From NCBI GenBank assembly GCA_049607205.1, contig JBMYWH010000005.1, forward strand, positions 1 to 64,000: a stretch of DNA of 64,000 nucleotides, given 5' to 3'. Source of the DNA: JBELHR01 sp049607205 (GTDB taxonomy: Bacteria; Bacteroidota; Bacteroidia; Flavobacteriales; Flavobacteriaceae). A model generated the notes under the pieces. The model was given only the letters and a program-made list of their open reading frames with translations. It was not told where the DNA came from and ran no database searches. Below, one piece after another: positions 49,136-58,124 of the stretch. Position 1 is the first letter of the stretch. The number at the start of each line of letters is the position of its first letter. The translations under genes and the position numbers were made by a program.

Positions 49136-50335
49136 ATGTCCCAATCCTACAGTCAATTTAGCTCTCATGAGTTAGATACACAAACCGAAAGAATAGAAAT
49201 AAAAAAAGGTAAATGTGCGCTACAAATTGGAATGCCTAAGGAAAACTCTTTCGAAGAAAAAAGAGTATGTCTAAGTCCCGACTCTGTCGCCGATCTTACC
49301 AACCAAGGCCATGAAATTATAATTGAAACCAATGCTGGTGTATTGGCCGGTTTTTCAGACAACGAATACGCAGAATCGGGAGCTCAAATTTCTTATGATA
49401 AGGCGCAAGTATTCGGCTGTAGAATCGTTTTGAAAGTAGAGCCACCAACCCAAGAGGAAATAGAATTGTTGAAACCACACAGTTTTTTATTCTCAGCACT
49501 TCAATTAAAAACCAGAAGTAAGAGCTATTTTGAATCTTTAGAAAAAAAGAGAATTACTGCCATAGCCTTTGATAATATTAAAGATGAACACAATAATTAT
49601 CCCATTGTAAGTTCTTTGAGTGAAATTGCGGGTGCCGCAAGTATACAAATTGCAGCTGAGTTGTTAGCAGGAACTCAAAGAAGTAGTGGCCATTTATTTG
49701 GTAATATAGCAGGTGTACCTCCCACTGAGGTGGTGATAATTGGCGCTGGAAGAGTTGGAGAATATGCTGCAAAAGCAGCTATAGGACTCGGAGCCTATGT
49801 CAAAGTTTTTGATGATTCTATTACTCGACTTCAAAACCTACAAAGTAAAATTGATCAACCTATTTTCACCGCAACCTGTCAGCCTAAGCTCTTGTTAAAG
49901 TCGCTCATGAGATGTCATGTGGCAATTGGTGCCTTAAAAGGGAAAAGTAGGTGCCCAATCATTGTTACAGAGACTATGGTTGAGAACATGAAAGAAGATG
50001 CAGTAATTATAGATATAGGCATCGATAGAGGTGGAAATTTCGAAACCTCTGAAATTACTTCTCACAGTAAACCTTGTTTCAAAAAACACGGAGTAATTCA
50101 TTATGGAGTCCCTAACATTCCTTCAAAGTACGCAAAGACCGCAACCATTGCTTTAAGTAATATATTGTCTCCATATTTAACACAGATTGCGGAGCAAGGT
50201 GGTGTCGAGAACAGCTTAAGACATGATATAGGTCTGCAGAACGGGATTTACCTTTATCGCGGTATCTTAACCAACAAATCTATCGGAGATTGGTATGATT
50301 TACCTTTTAGAGATTTAAATCTCTTGATGCTATAG
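49136..50335 (+). CDS. ald: Alanine dehydrogenase
   Basis: A 399-residue NAD-dependent dehydrogenase of the alanine dehydrogenase/transhydrogenase alpha family, converting L-alanine to pyruvate and ammonia. IGMPKENSFEEKRVCLSPDS is the N-terminal substrate-binding block; VVIIGAGRVGEYAAKAAIGLGAYVKVFD is the Rossmann motif; VIIDIGIDRGGNFETSE follows. It carries about 30 extra residues at its N-terminus compared with Bacillus Ald, as is usual for the Bacteroidota form. Transhydrogenase subunit identity is unlikely because no partner gene is present. Confidence 0.87.
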   Translation: MSQSYSQFSSHELDTQTERIEIKKGKCALQIGMPKENSFEEKRVCLSPDSVADLTNQGHEIIIETNAGVLAGFSDNEYAESGAQISYDKAQVFGCRIVLKVEPPTQEEIELLKPHSFLFSALQLKTRSKSYFESLEKKRITAIAFDNIKDEHNNYPIVSSLSEIAGAASIQIAAELLAGTQRSSGHLFGNIAGVPPTEVVIIGAGRVGEYAAKAAIGLGAYVKVFDDSITRLQNLQSKIDQPIFTATCQPKLLLKSLMRCHVAIGALKGKSRCPIIVTETMVENMKEDAVIIDIGIDRGGNFETSEITSHSKPCFKKHGVIHYGVPNIPSKYAKTATIALSNILSPYLTQIAEQGGVENSLRHDIGLQNGIYLYRGILTNKSIGDWYDLPFRDLNLLML

Positions 50336-50353
50336 GAAAAATAATTACTTTTG
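50324..50353 (+). promoter_or_regulatory. Bacteroidota-type promoter of the DUF4258-like gene
   Basis: -33 TTG (50324-50326), 19-base spacer and -7 TACTTTTG (50346-50353), a full match to the consensus. The -33 element lies inside the last codons of ald. The ATG follows 17 bases later. Confidence 0.65.
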
Positions 50354-50370
50354 CCTTTCAAATTTAAGAT

Positions 50371-50763
50371 ATGGATTTAGTTAGAAGGTTTGCCTTGTTT
50401 TTTGTCGGAGTGGTTATTGGTCTGATTGTTTTGATGTATTGGAATAATACCAAAAAGCAAGAATTAGGACATGACATTTTTCCATATGGACCAAATGCTA
50501 GAACCTTGAGATCACTGGAAAAGCGTCCTCATAGAGCATATAGCGAGGAATCCAAATCTTTTATGAAGGCACAGTCTATTGATACCGCAGATATCTCAAA
50601 AATTTTAAAATATGGGGAAATCAACTTTGCAAAAAGTCATCCTCGCAAAGAACCTTGTGCTGATTATTGGCTTGATATCAATCTAAGAAAAGTAGACTAT
50701 AGTCTTGTAGTGACTCGATGCGATTCCACAATCACATTCAACTCCATTGCTTTTAAGAAGTAG
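50371..50763 (+). CDS. DUF4258-like membrane-anchored protein
   Basis: A 130-residue protein with an N-terminal transmembrane anchor (about 6-24, FALFFVGVVIGLIVLMYW) and a short soluble domain with SKILKYGEINFAKSHPRKEPC and YSLVVTRCDSTITFNSI, the pattern of flavobacterial DUF4258-like proteins. Function unknown; DUF4258 domains are related to toxin-like small folds, but no antitoxin gene is adjacent. Its 3' end overlaps the convergent methyltransferase gene by 11 bases. Confidence 0.7.
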   Translation: MDLVRRFALFFVGVVIGLIVLMYWNNTKKQELGHDIFPYGPNARTLRSLEKRPHRAYSEESKSFMKAQSIDTADISKILKYGEINFAKSHPRKEPCADYWLDINLRKVDYSLVVTRCDSTITFNSIAFKK

Positions 50764-51430
50764 AATTTTGCTCTAAAAACCTTCGTTCAATTTCAGGATA
50801 ACTCTTGATACTGGTCTTCAACCATTTCATGTATAAGTCTTGATGCTCTTCTTCACTCAAGTTCCAATTTACAGCTGTTTTCCTAACCCTATTAGTCATC
50901 TCCTCTAAGATGATGGCTCCAGCTACACTAACATTGAGACTCTCGGTGAAACCGTACATTGGAATTTTCAAGTAGGCATCTGCTTGATCCATCATTTGTT
51001 TAGAAACACCCATTTTCTCAACACCAAGAACAAAAGCTGATTTTTTACTGACATCGAACTCTTTCAGATTACTTGCCTTAGCATGTGGGCTGGTCACCAC
51101 AATCTGATAACCTTCCTCCTTAAGACGATCTATGCAGGCTTGCGTATTATCCGCCCCAACTTTAGAAAAATTGTGAAAAGTCATCCATTTCTGAGCTCCT
51201 TTAGCCACTCTTCGACTGATGAAATTATTATAATTATTCTCTATTACATGAACATCTTGAACACCGAAAACATCTGCACTTCTAATCACTGCAGAAACAT
51301 TATGCTTCTGGAACAAATCTTCTAAAACTATAGTAAAATGTCTCGTACGATTGTTCAAAACCTCTTTAAATAAAGCCTTTCTATCTTCTGAAACAAAACC
51401 TTCTAAATATGCAATAAAATCTTCGGCCAT
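50753..51430 (-). CDS. SpoU/TrmH family RNA 2'-O-methyltransferase
   Basis: A 225-residue SPOUT methyltransferase. Motif 1 VLEDLFQKHNVSAVIRSADVFGVQDVHVIE, motif 2 AFVLGVEKMGVS and motif 3 IPMYGFTESLNVSVAGAIIL are intact. The architecture and N-terminal helix resemble TrmH, which methylates G18 of tRNA, so tRNA (guanosine-2'-O-)-methyltransferase is the likeliest role; another RNA target is possible. It overlaps the DUF6495-like gene by one base (TAATG). Confidence 0.9.
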   Translation of the reverse strand: MAEDFIAYLEGFVSEDRKALFKEVLNNRTRHFTIVLEDLFQKHNVSAVIRSADVFGVQDVHVIENNYNNFISRRVAKGAQKWMTFHNFSKVGADNTQACIDRLKEEGYQIVVTSPHAKASNLKEFDVSKKSAFVLGVEKMGVSKQMMDQADAYLKIPMYGFTESLNVSVAGAIILEEMTNRVRKTAVNWNLSEEEHQDLYMKWLKTSIKSYPEIERRFLEQNSTS

Positions 51431-51897
51431 TAGAAATAAGGTGTTAAGGCTTTATAAAGATCTCCATTGGAAAGTACACTTCCCTTTTGAATCAGATCAA
51501 AAATTTCCTCTTTCCAATTTTCATCTAAAGACTTCTTTCCTGTAAATATTTCAACTTGAGCATCATCTAAATTAGCCATTAACCATTTATAATCTTCTGG
51601 ATTTTCTAGGTCAAAACCAGCTCGATTTACACGGATTGCCACGCGATAAAAATCAAGATTCTCCTTAAAAAAAAGATTTATAGATTTAGTCCCTATATGA
51701 TCTATGTATTTCGCTTGTTCTAGAGCTTTATCCCAAACTACATCACTAAAAATCTCCATCTCTTTACGAGCTACTTCAGGTCGATTGGCTTTAATTTCAT
51801 TCCACTCCGTTTTATCAATTTCTTGACTGGCTAAAAAGCGAGCAAATTCTTCGTTTAATTCTTCGAATTGCTCTTTTGTAAGTAGGGTATATTTCAT
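51430..51897 (-). CDS. DUF6495-like protein
   Basis: A 155-residue soluble acidic protein. I recognise the type as the flavobacterial family DUF6495: MKYTLLTKEQFEELNEEFARFLASQ, then WNEIKANRPEVARKEMEIFSDVVWDKAL and INLFFKENLDFYRVAIRVNR. No motif with known function. It is located between recQ (four bases upstream) and the SpoU methyltransferase (overlap of one base), suggesting a role in nucleic-acid metabolism, but this is only context. Confidence 0.75.
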   Translation of the reverse strand: MKYTLLTKEQFEELNEEFARFLASQEIDKTEWNEIKANRPEVARKEMEIFSDVVWDKALEQAKYIDHIGTKSINLFFKENLDFYRVAIRVNRAGFDLENPEDYKWLMANLDDAQVEIFTGKKSLDENWKEEIFDLIQKGSVLSNGDLYKALTPYF

Positions 51898-51901
51898 TGT
51901 A

Positions 51902-54094
51902 TTAATTCGCTACATCATTGATGAATTTAATTCTCATCAATCTTAATTCTTCCTCATCATAATCTCCGTCAAATTCATCTAATGCTGCTTGAATTTTATC
52001 AGATTCTGCCTCCATGAAATAATCAAAAATCTCTTCCATTTGATCTTCATCCAAAAGGTCTTCTAGGTAATAATCTATATTTATTTTAGTTCCTGAAAAT
52101 ACGATTGACTCAAGTGTTTTAATGAACTCATCCATTTTCAATCCTTTTGCCGCAGCAATATCGTCCAAAGGTAGCTTTTTATCTGTATTTTGAATTACAT
52201 AAAGTTTTAAACCTGAATTCTCACCAGTAGATTTAACAATTAAATCATCCGGTCTGACAATGCCATTGTCTTCAACATACTTAGAGATTAATGCTACGAA
52301 ATCCTTCCCGAATTTACGCGCTTTTCCTTCACCTACACCATGGATCCCACCCAACTCTTCTATAGTAGAGGGATATTTCAAACACATATCCTCTAAAGAT
52401 GGATCTTGAAATACAGCAAATGGTGGAACACCATTCTTGGTACCAACTTTTTTCCTTAAGTCCTTGAGCAATCGCATCAATTTTTGATCACCTCCACCTA
52501 TTTTGGAAGGCTTAACTACTGTTACCTTATCATCATCATTATAAACGTGATCATAGGTCATCAAAAAGGAACTTGGATTATCTAAATAATGCCATCCTTT
52601 ATCCGTTATTTTTAAAACACCATATTGCTCTAATTCTTTTCTCAAGAAATCATTTACAAATGCTTGGCGAATAAGCGCAATCCAATAACCGTATTCCCTA
52701 TCCTCCCCACTTGCGAAAAACGGTTTTTCATCTGTTTTTCTTGATTTTAGTAGCGCGTTAGATTGCCCTGTAAGTACAGAGGCTATATCTTTCATTTTAT
52801 ATGTTTCTTTGGTATCTCTAACTACTTCTAGCAGTTTCACCAATTGCATTTGAGCTTGTTCTTTTTTCTTAGGATTTTTAGTATTGTCATCCATATCTGC
52901 TCCCAAACCATTAATTTCATCGAAGTCTTCTCCGAAATAATGCAATAAGTACTTTCTTCTGCTAATAGAAGTTTCTGCATAACCAACCACATCCTGAAGA
53001 AGCGCATGGCCGATTTCTTGCTCTGCCACCGGTTTCCCAGACATAAACTTTTCTAACTTCTCTATATCCTTATAAGCGTAAAAAGCAAGGCAATATCCTT
53101 CTCCGCCATCACGCCCAGCGCGACCAGTTTCTTGATAGTAACTCTCTAAACTCTTAGGAATGTCATAATGAATCACAAAACGCACATCCGGTTTATCAAT
53201 TCCCATCCCGAAAGCTATGGTGGCTACTACAACATCAGTTTCTTCCATCAAAAACATATCTTGATGATTGGCTCTTAATTTTGCCTCTAAACCAGCGTGA
53301 TATGGGATGGCTTTAATTCCATTGACTTGAAGAAGCTGAGCAACTTCTTCCACTTTCTTCCTTGACAAACAATAAATAATACCAGATTTGCCTTCAAAGC
53401 CTCTGACAAATCGAATAATGTCAGAATTGACTTGAGCAGTTTTAGGCCTTACCTCATAAAACAAATTCGGCCGGTTAAAAGAAGCTTTAAAAACATTAGC
53501 ATTAGACATACCCAAGGTCTTGATTATATCCTCTTGAACCTTTTCTGTTGCCGTAGCCGTAAGTGCAATAATTGAAACGTTATCAATACGCTCAATAATA
53601 TTTCTTAGATTTCTATATTCCGGTCTGAAGTCATGACCCCATTCCGAAATACAATGCGCTTCATCAATTGCTACAAAAGAAAGTTTCTGTTCCTTTAAAA
53701 AATCAATATACTCTTCTTTGGTTAAGGATTCAGGAGCTACATATAGAAGTTTGGTTATTCCATCACGTATATCTTGTTTTACACGCTCCACATCTCCTTT
53801 ATTCAAAGAGGAGTTTAATACATGTGCTACTCCATGCTCTTCCGATATACCTCTAATTGCATCAACTTGATTTTTCATAAGGGCTATTAAGGGTGAAACA
53901 ACGATTGCAGTTCCTTCACTCATTAACGCCGGCAATTGATAACACAAAGATTTACCTCCACCAGTGGGCATAATAACAAAACTGTCCTGTCCTGAATATA
54001 TGCTCTTTACTACATCTTTTTGCAAACCACGAAATTCAGAGAAGCCAAAATACTTCTTCAGTGCAGTGTACAATTTTTTTTCCTCTACATTCAT
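51902..54094 (-). CDS. recQ: ATP-dependent DNA helicase RecQ, without zinc cysteines
   Basis: A 730-residue RecQ helicase for recombination and replication-fork repair. Walker A MPTGGGKSLCYQLP, DEAH box IDEAHCISEWGHDFRPEY (aromatic-rich loop included) and GRAGRDG (motif VI) are intact, followed by a winged-helix RQC region and an HRDC domain (about 520-600). The usual RQC zinc site, with four Cys around the CRR...LLHYFGE...CDNC motif, is replaced here: the chain reads YAETSISRRKYLLHYFGED with no cysteine in this region. A C-terminal acidic extension (about 620-730) follows. TatC is divergent, with a TATGTTTG motif at 54181-54188 on the minus strand as possible -7 element. Confidence 0.95.
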   Translation of the reverse strand: MNVEEKKLYTALKKYFGFSEFRGLQKDVVKSIYSGQDSFVIMPTGGGKSLCYQLPALMSEGTAIVVSPLIALMKNQVDAIRGISEEHGVAHVLNSSLNKGDVERVKQDIRDGITKLLYVAPESLTKEEYIDFLKEQKLSFVAIDEAHCISEWGHDFRPEYRNLRNIIERIDNVSIIALTATATEKVQEDIIKTLGMSNANVFKASFNRPNLFYEVRPKTAQVNSDIIRFVRGFEGKSGIIYCLSRKKVEEVAQLLQVNGIKAIPYHAGLEAKLRANHQDMFLMEETDVVVATIAFGMGIDKPDVRFVIHYDIPKSLESYYQETGRAGRDGGEGYCLAFYAYKDIEKLEKFMSGKPVAEQEIGHALLQDVVGYAETSISRRKYLLHYFGEDFDEINGLGADMDDNTKNPKKKEQAQMQLVKLLEVVRDTKETYKMKDIASVLTGQSNALLKSRKTDEKPFFASGEDREYGYWIALIRQAFVNDFLRKELEQYGVLKITDKGWHYLDNPSSFLMTYDHVYNDDDKVTVVKPSKIGGGDQKLMRLLKDLRKKVGTKNGVPPFAVFQDPSLEDMCLKYPSTIEELGGIHGVGEGKARKFGKDFVALISKYVEDNGIVRPDDLIVKSTGENSGLKLYVIQNTDKKLPLDDIAAAKGLKMDEFIKTLESIVFSGTKINIDYYLEDLLDEDQMEEIFDYFMEAESDKIQAALDEFDGDYDEEELRLMRIKFINDVAN

Positions 54095-54210
54095 TACTGA
54101 TTCTATCTAAAATTAGATACATTTGCTCCTTGAAATTCTAGAGCGCTATAAGTAAATTTAACATTAAATTTCAAAAGCCACAAACATAACTTTAACTTAA
54201 GTTTAAAAAA

Positions 54211-55041
54211 ATGGACAACAATAAAGGAGAAATGTCTTTTCTTGGTCATCTTGAAGAACTTAGATGGCACTTAGTCAGATCATCTGTGGTGATATTTATT
54301 TTTGCTATCCTTTTATTCATCTTCCAAAAAGATGTTTACGAATACTTTTTATTAGCTCATTTACAGCCTGATTTTATAACCTATACTTGGTTTTGTGAGG
54401 CCTTTTCAGCAATTGGTGTTGACAGTAGTTTTTGTAATGTTCAATTCCCGCAAAAACTTCAGAGTATTGCACTGACAAACCAGTTGATGAATTCTCTCTG
54501 GACTTCTATGATTTTAGGCTTAATATTAGCCTTTCCCTATGTAGTCTATGAATTGTGGAAATTCATAGCTCCTGGCCTTCATGAAAACGAAAGAAACAAC
54601 TCTAAGGGATTCATCTTTAGCAGCTCTTTATTATTCTTATTAGGACTTGTATTTAGTTATTACATTATTTGTCCAATGTCTGTGTATTTTTTCTACAACT
54701 ATCAAATCACGGACTTAATCGTAAACAATTTTCAATTCGAATCTTATATTTCAATTATTACTAATGCGCTCTTAGGAGTGTCACTAGTGTTTGAATTACC
54801 CATAATTATATACTTTTTGACTAAGGCTGGGTTAGTGACTCCAGACTTTCTAAAGAAATATAGAAAGCATGCTTTCGTTATAGTTTTAATACTATCTGCT
54901 ATTATTACTCCTCCGGATATTGCCAGTCAAATTATAGTTTCTATCCCTGTGATGTTCTTATATGAGATCGGAATCTATATTTCAAAAATAGTAGTCAAAA
55001 AACAACTTAAAAAAGAAAATAAACTTAGCAATGTCAAATAA
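54211..55041 (+). CDS. tatC: Sec-independent protein translocase TatC
   Basis: A 276-residue six-helix membrane protein, the receptor core of twin-arginine translocation. N-terminal MSFLGHLEELRWHLVRS carries the conserved HLEELR; PYVVYELWKFIAPGLHENER is the central loop with conserved Phe/Glu. The first periplasmic loop is enlarged (about residues 42-92) and contains Cys63 and Cys76-type residues, as in other Bacteroidota TatC. TatA/TatB genes are not in the window. The end of the gene overlaps the AhpD-like gene by 11 bases. Confidence 0.94.
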   Translation: MDNNKGEMSFLGHLEELRWHLVRSSVVIFIFAILLFIFQKDVYEYFLLAHLQPDFITYTWFCEAFSAIGVDSSFCNVQFPQKLQSIALTNQLMNSLWTSMILGLILAFPYVVYELWKFIAPGLHENERNNSKGFIFSSSLLFLLGLVFSYYIICPMSVYFFYNYQITDLIVNNFQFESYISIITNALLGVSLVFELPIIIYFLTKAGLVTPDFLKKYRKHAFVIVLILSAIITPPDIASQIIVSIPVMFLYEIGIYISKIVVKKQLKKENKLSNVK

Positions 55042-55381
55042 ATTAGAAGAGTTTGAAGCCTATAGGGCTAAAATGAATGAAAAGCTTTTAAAATCAGATA
55101 ATAAAATAATCAAACGTATCTTTAACTTAGATACAAATGCTTTTCAAGAAGGACATTTAGACGTTAAAACAAAAGAATTATTAGGACTTGTTGCCTCATT
55201 AGTTTTGAGATGTGATGACTGTGTTCTCTATCACCTTAAAACTTGCTTTGAGCAAGGTGTTACTAAAGCTCAAGTTATGGAAACATTATCCATCGGGAAC
55301 TTAATTGGCGGAACCATTGTGATCCCTCACTTAAGACGTGCTTATGAGTTTTGGGAAGAGTTAGAAAATAAACAACAATAA
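55031..55381 (+). CDS. Carboxymuconolactone decarboxylase/AhpD-like protein
   Basis: A 116-residue all-helical protein. CDDCVLYHLKTC holds the AhpD-like CxxC plus His motif (the peroxidase/disulfide reductase type), and GVTKAQVMETLSIGNLIGG is the conserved helix. It is more likely a redox protein than a decarboxylase. It overlaps tatC by 11 bases and precedes lptB by 18, giving a three-gene unit that makes the envelope export machinery neighbours of a thiol protein. Confidence 0.87.
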   Translation: MSNKLEEFEAYRAKMNEKLLKSDNKIIKRIFNLDTNAFQEGHLDVKTKELLGLVASLVLRCDDCVLYHLKTCFEQGVTKAQVMETLSIGNLIGGTIVIPHLRRAYEFWEELENKQQ

Positions 55382-55399
55382 TTTCTTATTTTTACTTCT

Positions 55400-56140
55400 A
55401 TGATTTTAAGAGCAGATAACATCCAAAAGCTTTACGGAAGCAGAAAGGTAGTCAAAGGAGTATCTCTTCAGGTTGAACAAGGAGAAATAGTTGGATTACT
55501 TGGACCGAACGGAGCAGGTAAAACTACCTCGTTCTACATGATTGTTGGAATGATTCAACCTAATGATGGTCATATCTACATCAACGATCAAGAGATTACT
55601 AAATTCCCTATGTATAAGCGAGCTCAAAACGGTATTGGATATCTTGCTCAAGAAGCATCAGTATTTAGAAAACTCACCGTGGAGGACAACATACTTTCTG
55701 TCCTACAATTCACCAATAGAACTAAGGCTGAACAAAAGGAGAAATTAGAATCTTTAATTGAAGAGTTTAGTTTAGGTCATGTCAGAAAAAACCGTGGAGA
55801 TTTACTTTCTGGTGGAGAACGCAGAAGATGTGAGATTGCAAGATGTCTAGCTTCCGATCCTAAGTTTATTCTATTGGATGAACCTTTTGCAGGGGTTGAC
55901 CCAATCGCAGTAGAGGACATTCAATCTATCGTAGCTCACTTAAAGCATAAAAACATTGGTATTCTTATTACCGACCATAATGTGCAAGAAACTTTAGCGA
56001 TCACCGATAGAACCTACTTAATGTTCGAGGGTAGTATACTTAAGGAGGGAACGCCTGAGGAACTCGCAAAAGATGAAACTGTAAGAAGGGTTTATTTAGG
56101 AGAGAGTTTTGAACTCAAAAAGAACCGCTTTAAAGAGTAG
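55400..56140 (+). CDS. lptB: Lipopolysaccharide export ABC transporter ATP-binding protein
   Basis: A 246-residue ABC ATPase with Walker A GLLGPNGAGKTTSFYM, signature LLSGGERRRCEIAR and Walker B FILLDEPFAGVDPIA, followed by ILITDHNVQETL. These are the diagnostic LptB sequences; it powers extraction of LPS from the inner membrane with LptF/LptG, which are elsewhere. Its 3' end overlaps the convergent pssA gene by 11 bases. Confidence 0.94.
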   Translation: MILRADNIQKLYGSRKVVKGVSLQVEQGEIVGLLGPNGAGKTTSFYMIVGMIQPNDGHIYINDQEITKFPMYKRAQNGIGYLAQEASVFRKLTVEDNILSVLQFTNRTKAEQKEKLESLIEEFSLGHVRKNRGDLLSGGERRRCEIARCLASDPKFILLDEPFAGVDPIAVEDIQSIVAHLKHKNIGILITDHNVQETLAITDRTYLMFEGSILKEGTPEELAKDETVRRVYLGESFELKKNRFKE

Positions 56141-56903
56141 TTCCTTGCCTATTAAACTGTGCAAATAAGGAAACTAGAATATATCCGAAAATTATAAAAG
56201 TAAGGGAAGCCTGCTTTAAACTGATCAGCATGATTAGCGCAAATATCAGAAAGATATAAACGCTTTTATTCTTTTTCCAACTGTAGTCTTTAAACTTCAA
56301 AGAAAACATCGGCAATTCAGCGTTAAGCATGTAAGTCCCTAAAAGCCCTATACCTAAAATGACGTAGGTACTGTGACTCAATTCCTGGACTATGTGGTGA
56401 GAGGCGTACATTTGCATAAAAACTATTCCACCAATTAACAGCGCATTTGCAGGAGTTGGAAGCCCTATAAACGAACTACTTTGACGTGTGTCTATATTGA
56501 ACTTTGCCAATCTGTAGGCCGAGGCCAGTGGGCATAAAAAGGCTACAAACGGCATCCACATCCACTCTATTTCTGACCAAGACTGTATTTCTAAATTCTG
56601 TCTTATAAAATCATAGTCTAAAGATTTAGATAGCAACATAAACCAAACCATTCCAGGTGCTACCCCTGAGGTAACTACGTCCGCAAGTGAATCTAATTGT
56701 TTCCCTAATTCTCCTTGAACCCCGAAGGCTCTAGCCGCAAAACCGTCGAAGAAATCAAAAAATATACCAGTTGCGATTGCGTAAACTGCCCAATCTAAAT
56801 GCCCTAATAGCGCAAATAAAATTCCAAAAAGACCTGAAGTCAAGTTAAGCAGTGTAATTAAATTAGGAATGTGTTTTTTCAAATCAATTAGTTTATCCTT
56901 CAA
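56130..56903 (-). CDS. pssA: CDP-diacylglycerol--serine O-phosphatidyltransferase
   Basis: A 257-residue CDP-alcohol phosphatidyltransferase with about seven helices. The catalytic motif DG-x2-AR-x8-G-x3-D-x3-D is complete in FDGFAARAFGVQGELGKQLDSLAD. The N-terminal KKHIPNLITLLNLTSGLFGI and the LPTPANALLIGG segment are typical of the PssA branch, which makes phosphatidylserine for phosphatidylethanolamine. Another phosphatidyltransferase activity is possible but less likely. Confidence 0.88.
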   Translation of the reverse strand: MKDKLIDLKKHIPNLITLLNLTSGLFGILFALLGHLDWAVYAIATGIFFDFFDGFAARAFGVQGELGKQLDSLADVVTSGVAPGMVWFMLLSKSLDYDFIRQNLEIQSWSEIEWMWMPFVAFLCPLASAYRLAKFNIDTRQSSSFIGLPTPANALLIGGIVFMQMYASHHIVQELSHSTYVILGIGLLGTYMLNAELPMFSLKFKDYSWKKNKSVYIFLIFALIMLISLKQASLTFIIFGYILVSLFAQFNRQGTTL

Positions 56904-56960
56904 AATTAAGCATTTTCATCCATATAATATTTTTATCTTTAACAATTCAAAATATCTAAT

Positions 56961-58124
56961 ATGAACACCCGCTCTTGGCTACTGAGCCTAATATTCATTT
57001 TCCTGACATTCAATTCATTCTCACAAAAATTGAGTGACCGTGCCACTTTATCAGTGATTACTTGTGGACCTGGAACAGAGCTCTATTCCACATTTGGGCA
57101 TTCAGCTTTTAGGTTAAAAGATCCAGAAACGGGCGTGGATCGCGTATATAATTACGGAATGTTCGACTTTAACACCCCTGGATTCTATTTAAAATTTATT
57201 CAAGGGAAACTTCCCTATATGCTCGGAGCATATAACTTTAATTACTTCTACAGGTCTTATCAAAGAGAAGGTCGTTGGATCAGTGAACAGGTCTTAAACC
57301 TAAATCACAATCAAGTCCAACAACTCGTTTCTTTCCTTGACAATAATAGCTTAGATGCTAATAAGTTTTATAAGTATGATTTTTTCACAGACAATTGCGC
57401 AACTAAAATTCGTGATGTACTCGATGAAAATTTAGTAAGCCCTATCAACTATAACTTCAGTTATGAAGTAACGGGAAAAACTTATAGAATGCTCTTACAT
57501 GATGACTTAAAACACAAACCTTGGGCTAAATTCGGAATTGATCTGGCCTTAGGGTCAATGATAGACCGTGAAATCACTGCTTATGACTATCAGTTTTTAC
57601 CTCAATATATTTTAGAGTCACTTAACAAGGCGACCATAGATGGGGCAGCTTTAACGCAAGCACCAAGAATGATTCTTTTAGAACGTCCCAATGAAAAAAC
57701 CGAAACTTGGAGTACCCCTACCTTAATGTTTTGGGGAATTGCCTTTTTTGCTTTTTTAATTTCTGTAAATGATCGTCGTAAAAATGCACTTCACAAATCT
57801 TTTGACAGTTTACTATTTCTAAGCTCAGGCTTGGCTGGACTGGTACTCCTATTTTTGTGGTTTGGCACAGATCACGTACCTACGAAATGGAACTGGAATT
57901 TTCTATGGTTATCTCCCATAGGATTATTAATGCTCGTTAAAGCCTTTAAAAAGTCTAATTTTTTGAGTAATCTATGGGTACTTGGAATAATCATTAGCCT
58001 AATCCTTGATTTAGCGGGAGTTCAAACCTTACCAGAAGGAGGGATTCCAATCATGATTGCTCTGCTGATTCGCTTATTAAATCAAAAGGTTTATTTCAAA
58101 AAACTCAAAACTGCGAGTTCATAG
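56961..58124 (+). CDS. DUF4105 family exported/membrane protein
   Basis: A 387-residue protein. A signal peptide (about 1-21, ending FNSFS) is followed by the DUF4105 domain with ITCGPGTELYSTFGHSAFRLKD, RVYNYGMFDFNTPGFYLKF and FFTDNCATKIRDVLDE, with conserved Cys and His residues in GHSAFR and TDNCAT that resemble a papain-like or NlpC-like catalytic pair. The C-terminal third holds four to five membrane helices (about 250-375). Catalytic activity is not established for this family. Its stop lies inside the 3' end of the convergent aroQ gene (34-base overlap). Confidence 0.85.
   Translation: MNTRSWLLSLIFIFLTFNSFSQKLSDRATLSVITCGPGTELYSTFGHSAFRLKDPETGVDRVYNYGMFDFNTPGFYLKFIQGKLPYMLGAYNFNYFYRSYQREGRWISEQVLNLNHNQVQQLVSFLDNNSLDANKFYKYDFFTDNCATKIRDVLDENLVSPINYNFSYEVTGKTYRMLLHDDLKHKPWAKFGIDLALGSMIDREITAYDYQFLPQYILESLNKATIDGAALTQAPRMILLERPNEKTETWSTPTLMFWGIAFFAFLISVNDRRKNALHKSFDSLLFLSSGLAGLVLLFLWFGTDHVPTKWNWNFLWLSPIGLLMLVKAFKKSNFLSNLWVLGIIISLILDLAGVQTLPEGGIPIMIALLIRLLNQKVYFKKLKTASS

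Noticed and set aside
57860..57880. TTTGGCACAG resembling a sigma-54 -24 box
   Set aside because: Inside the DUF4105 coding region and without a -12 element.
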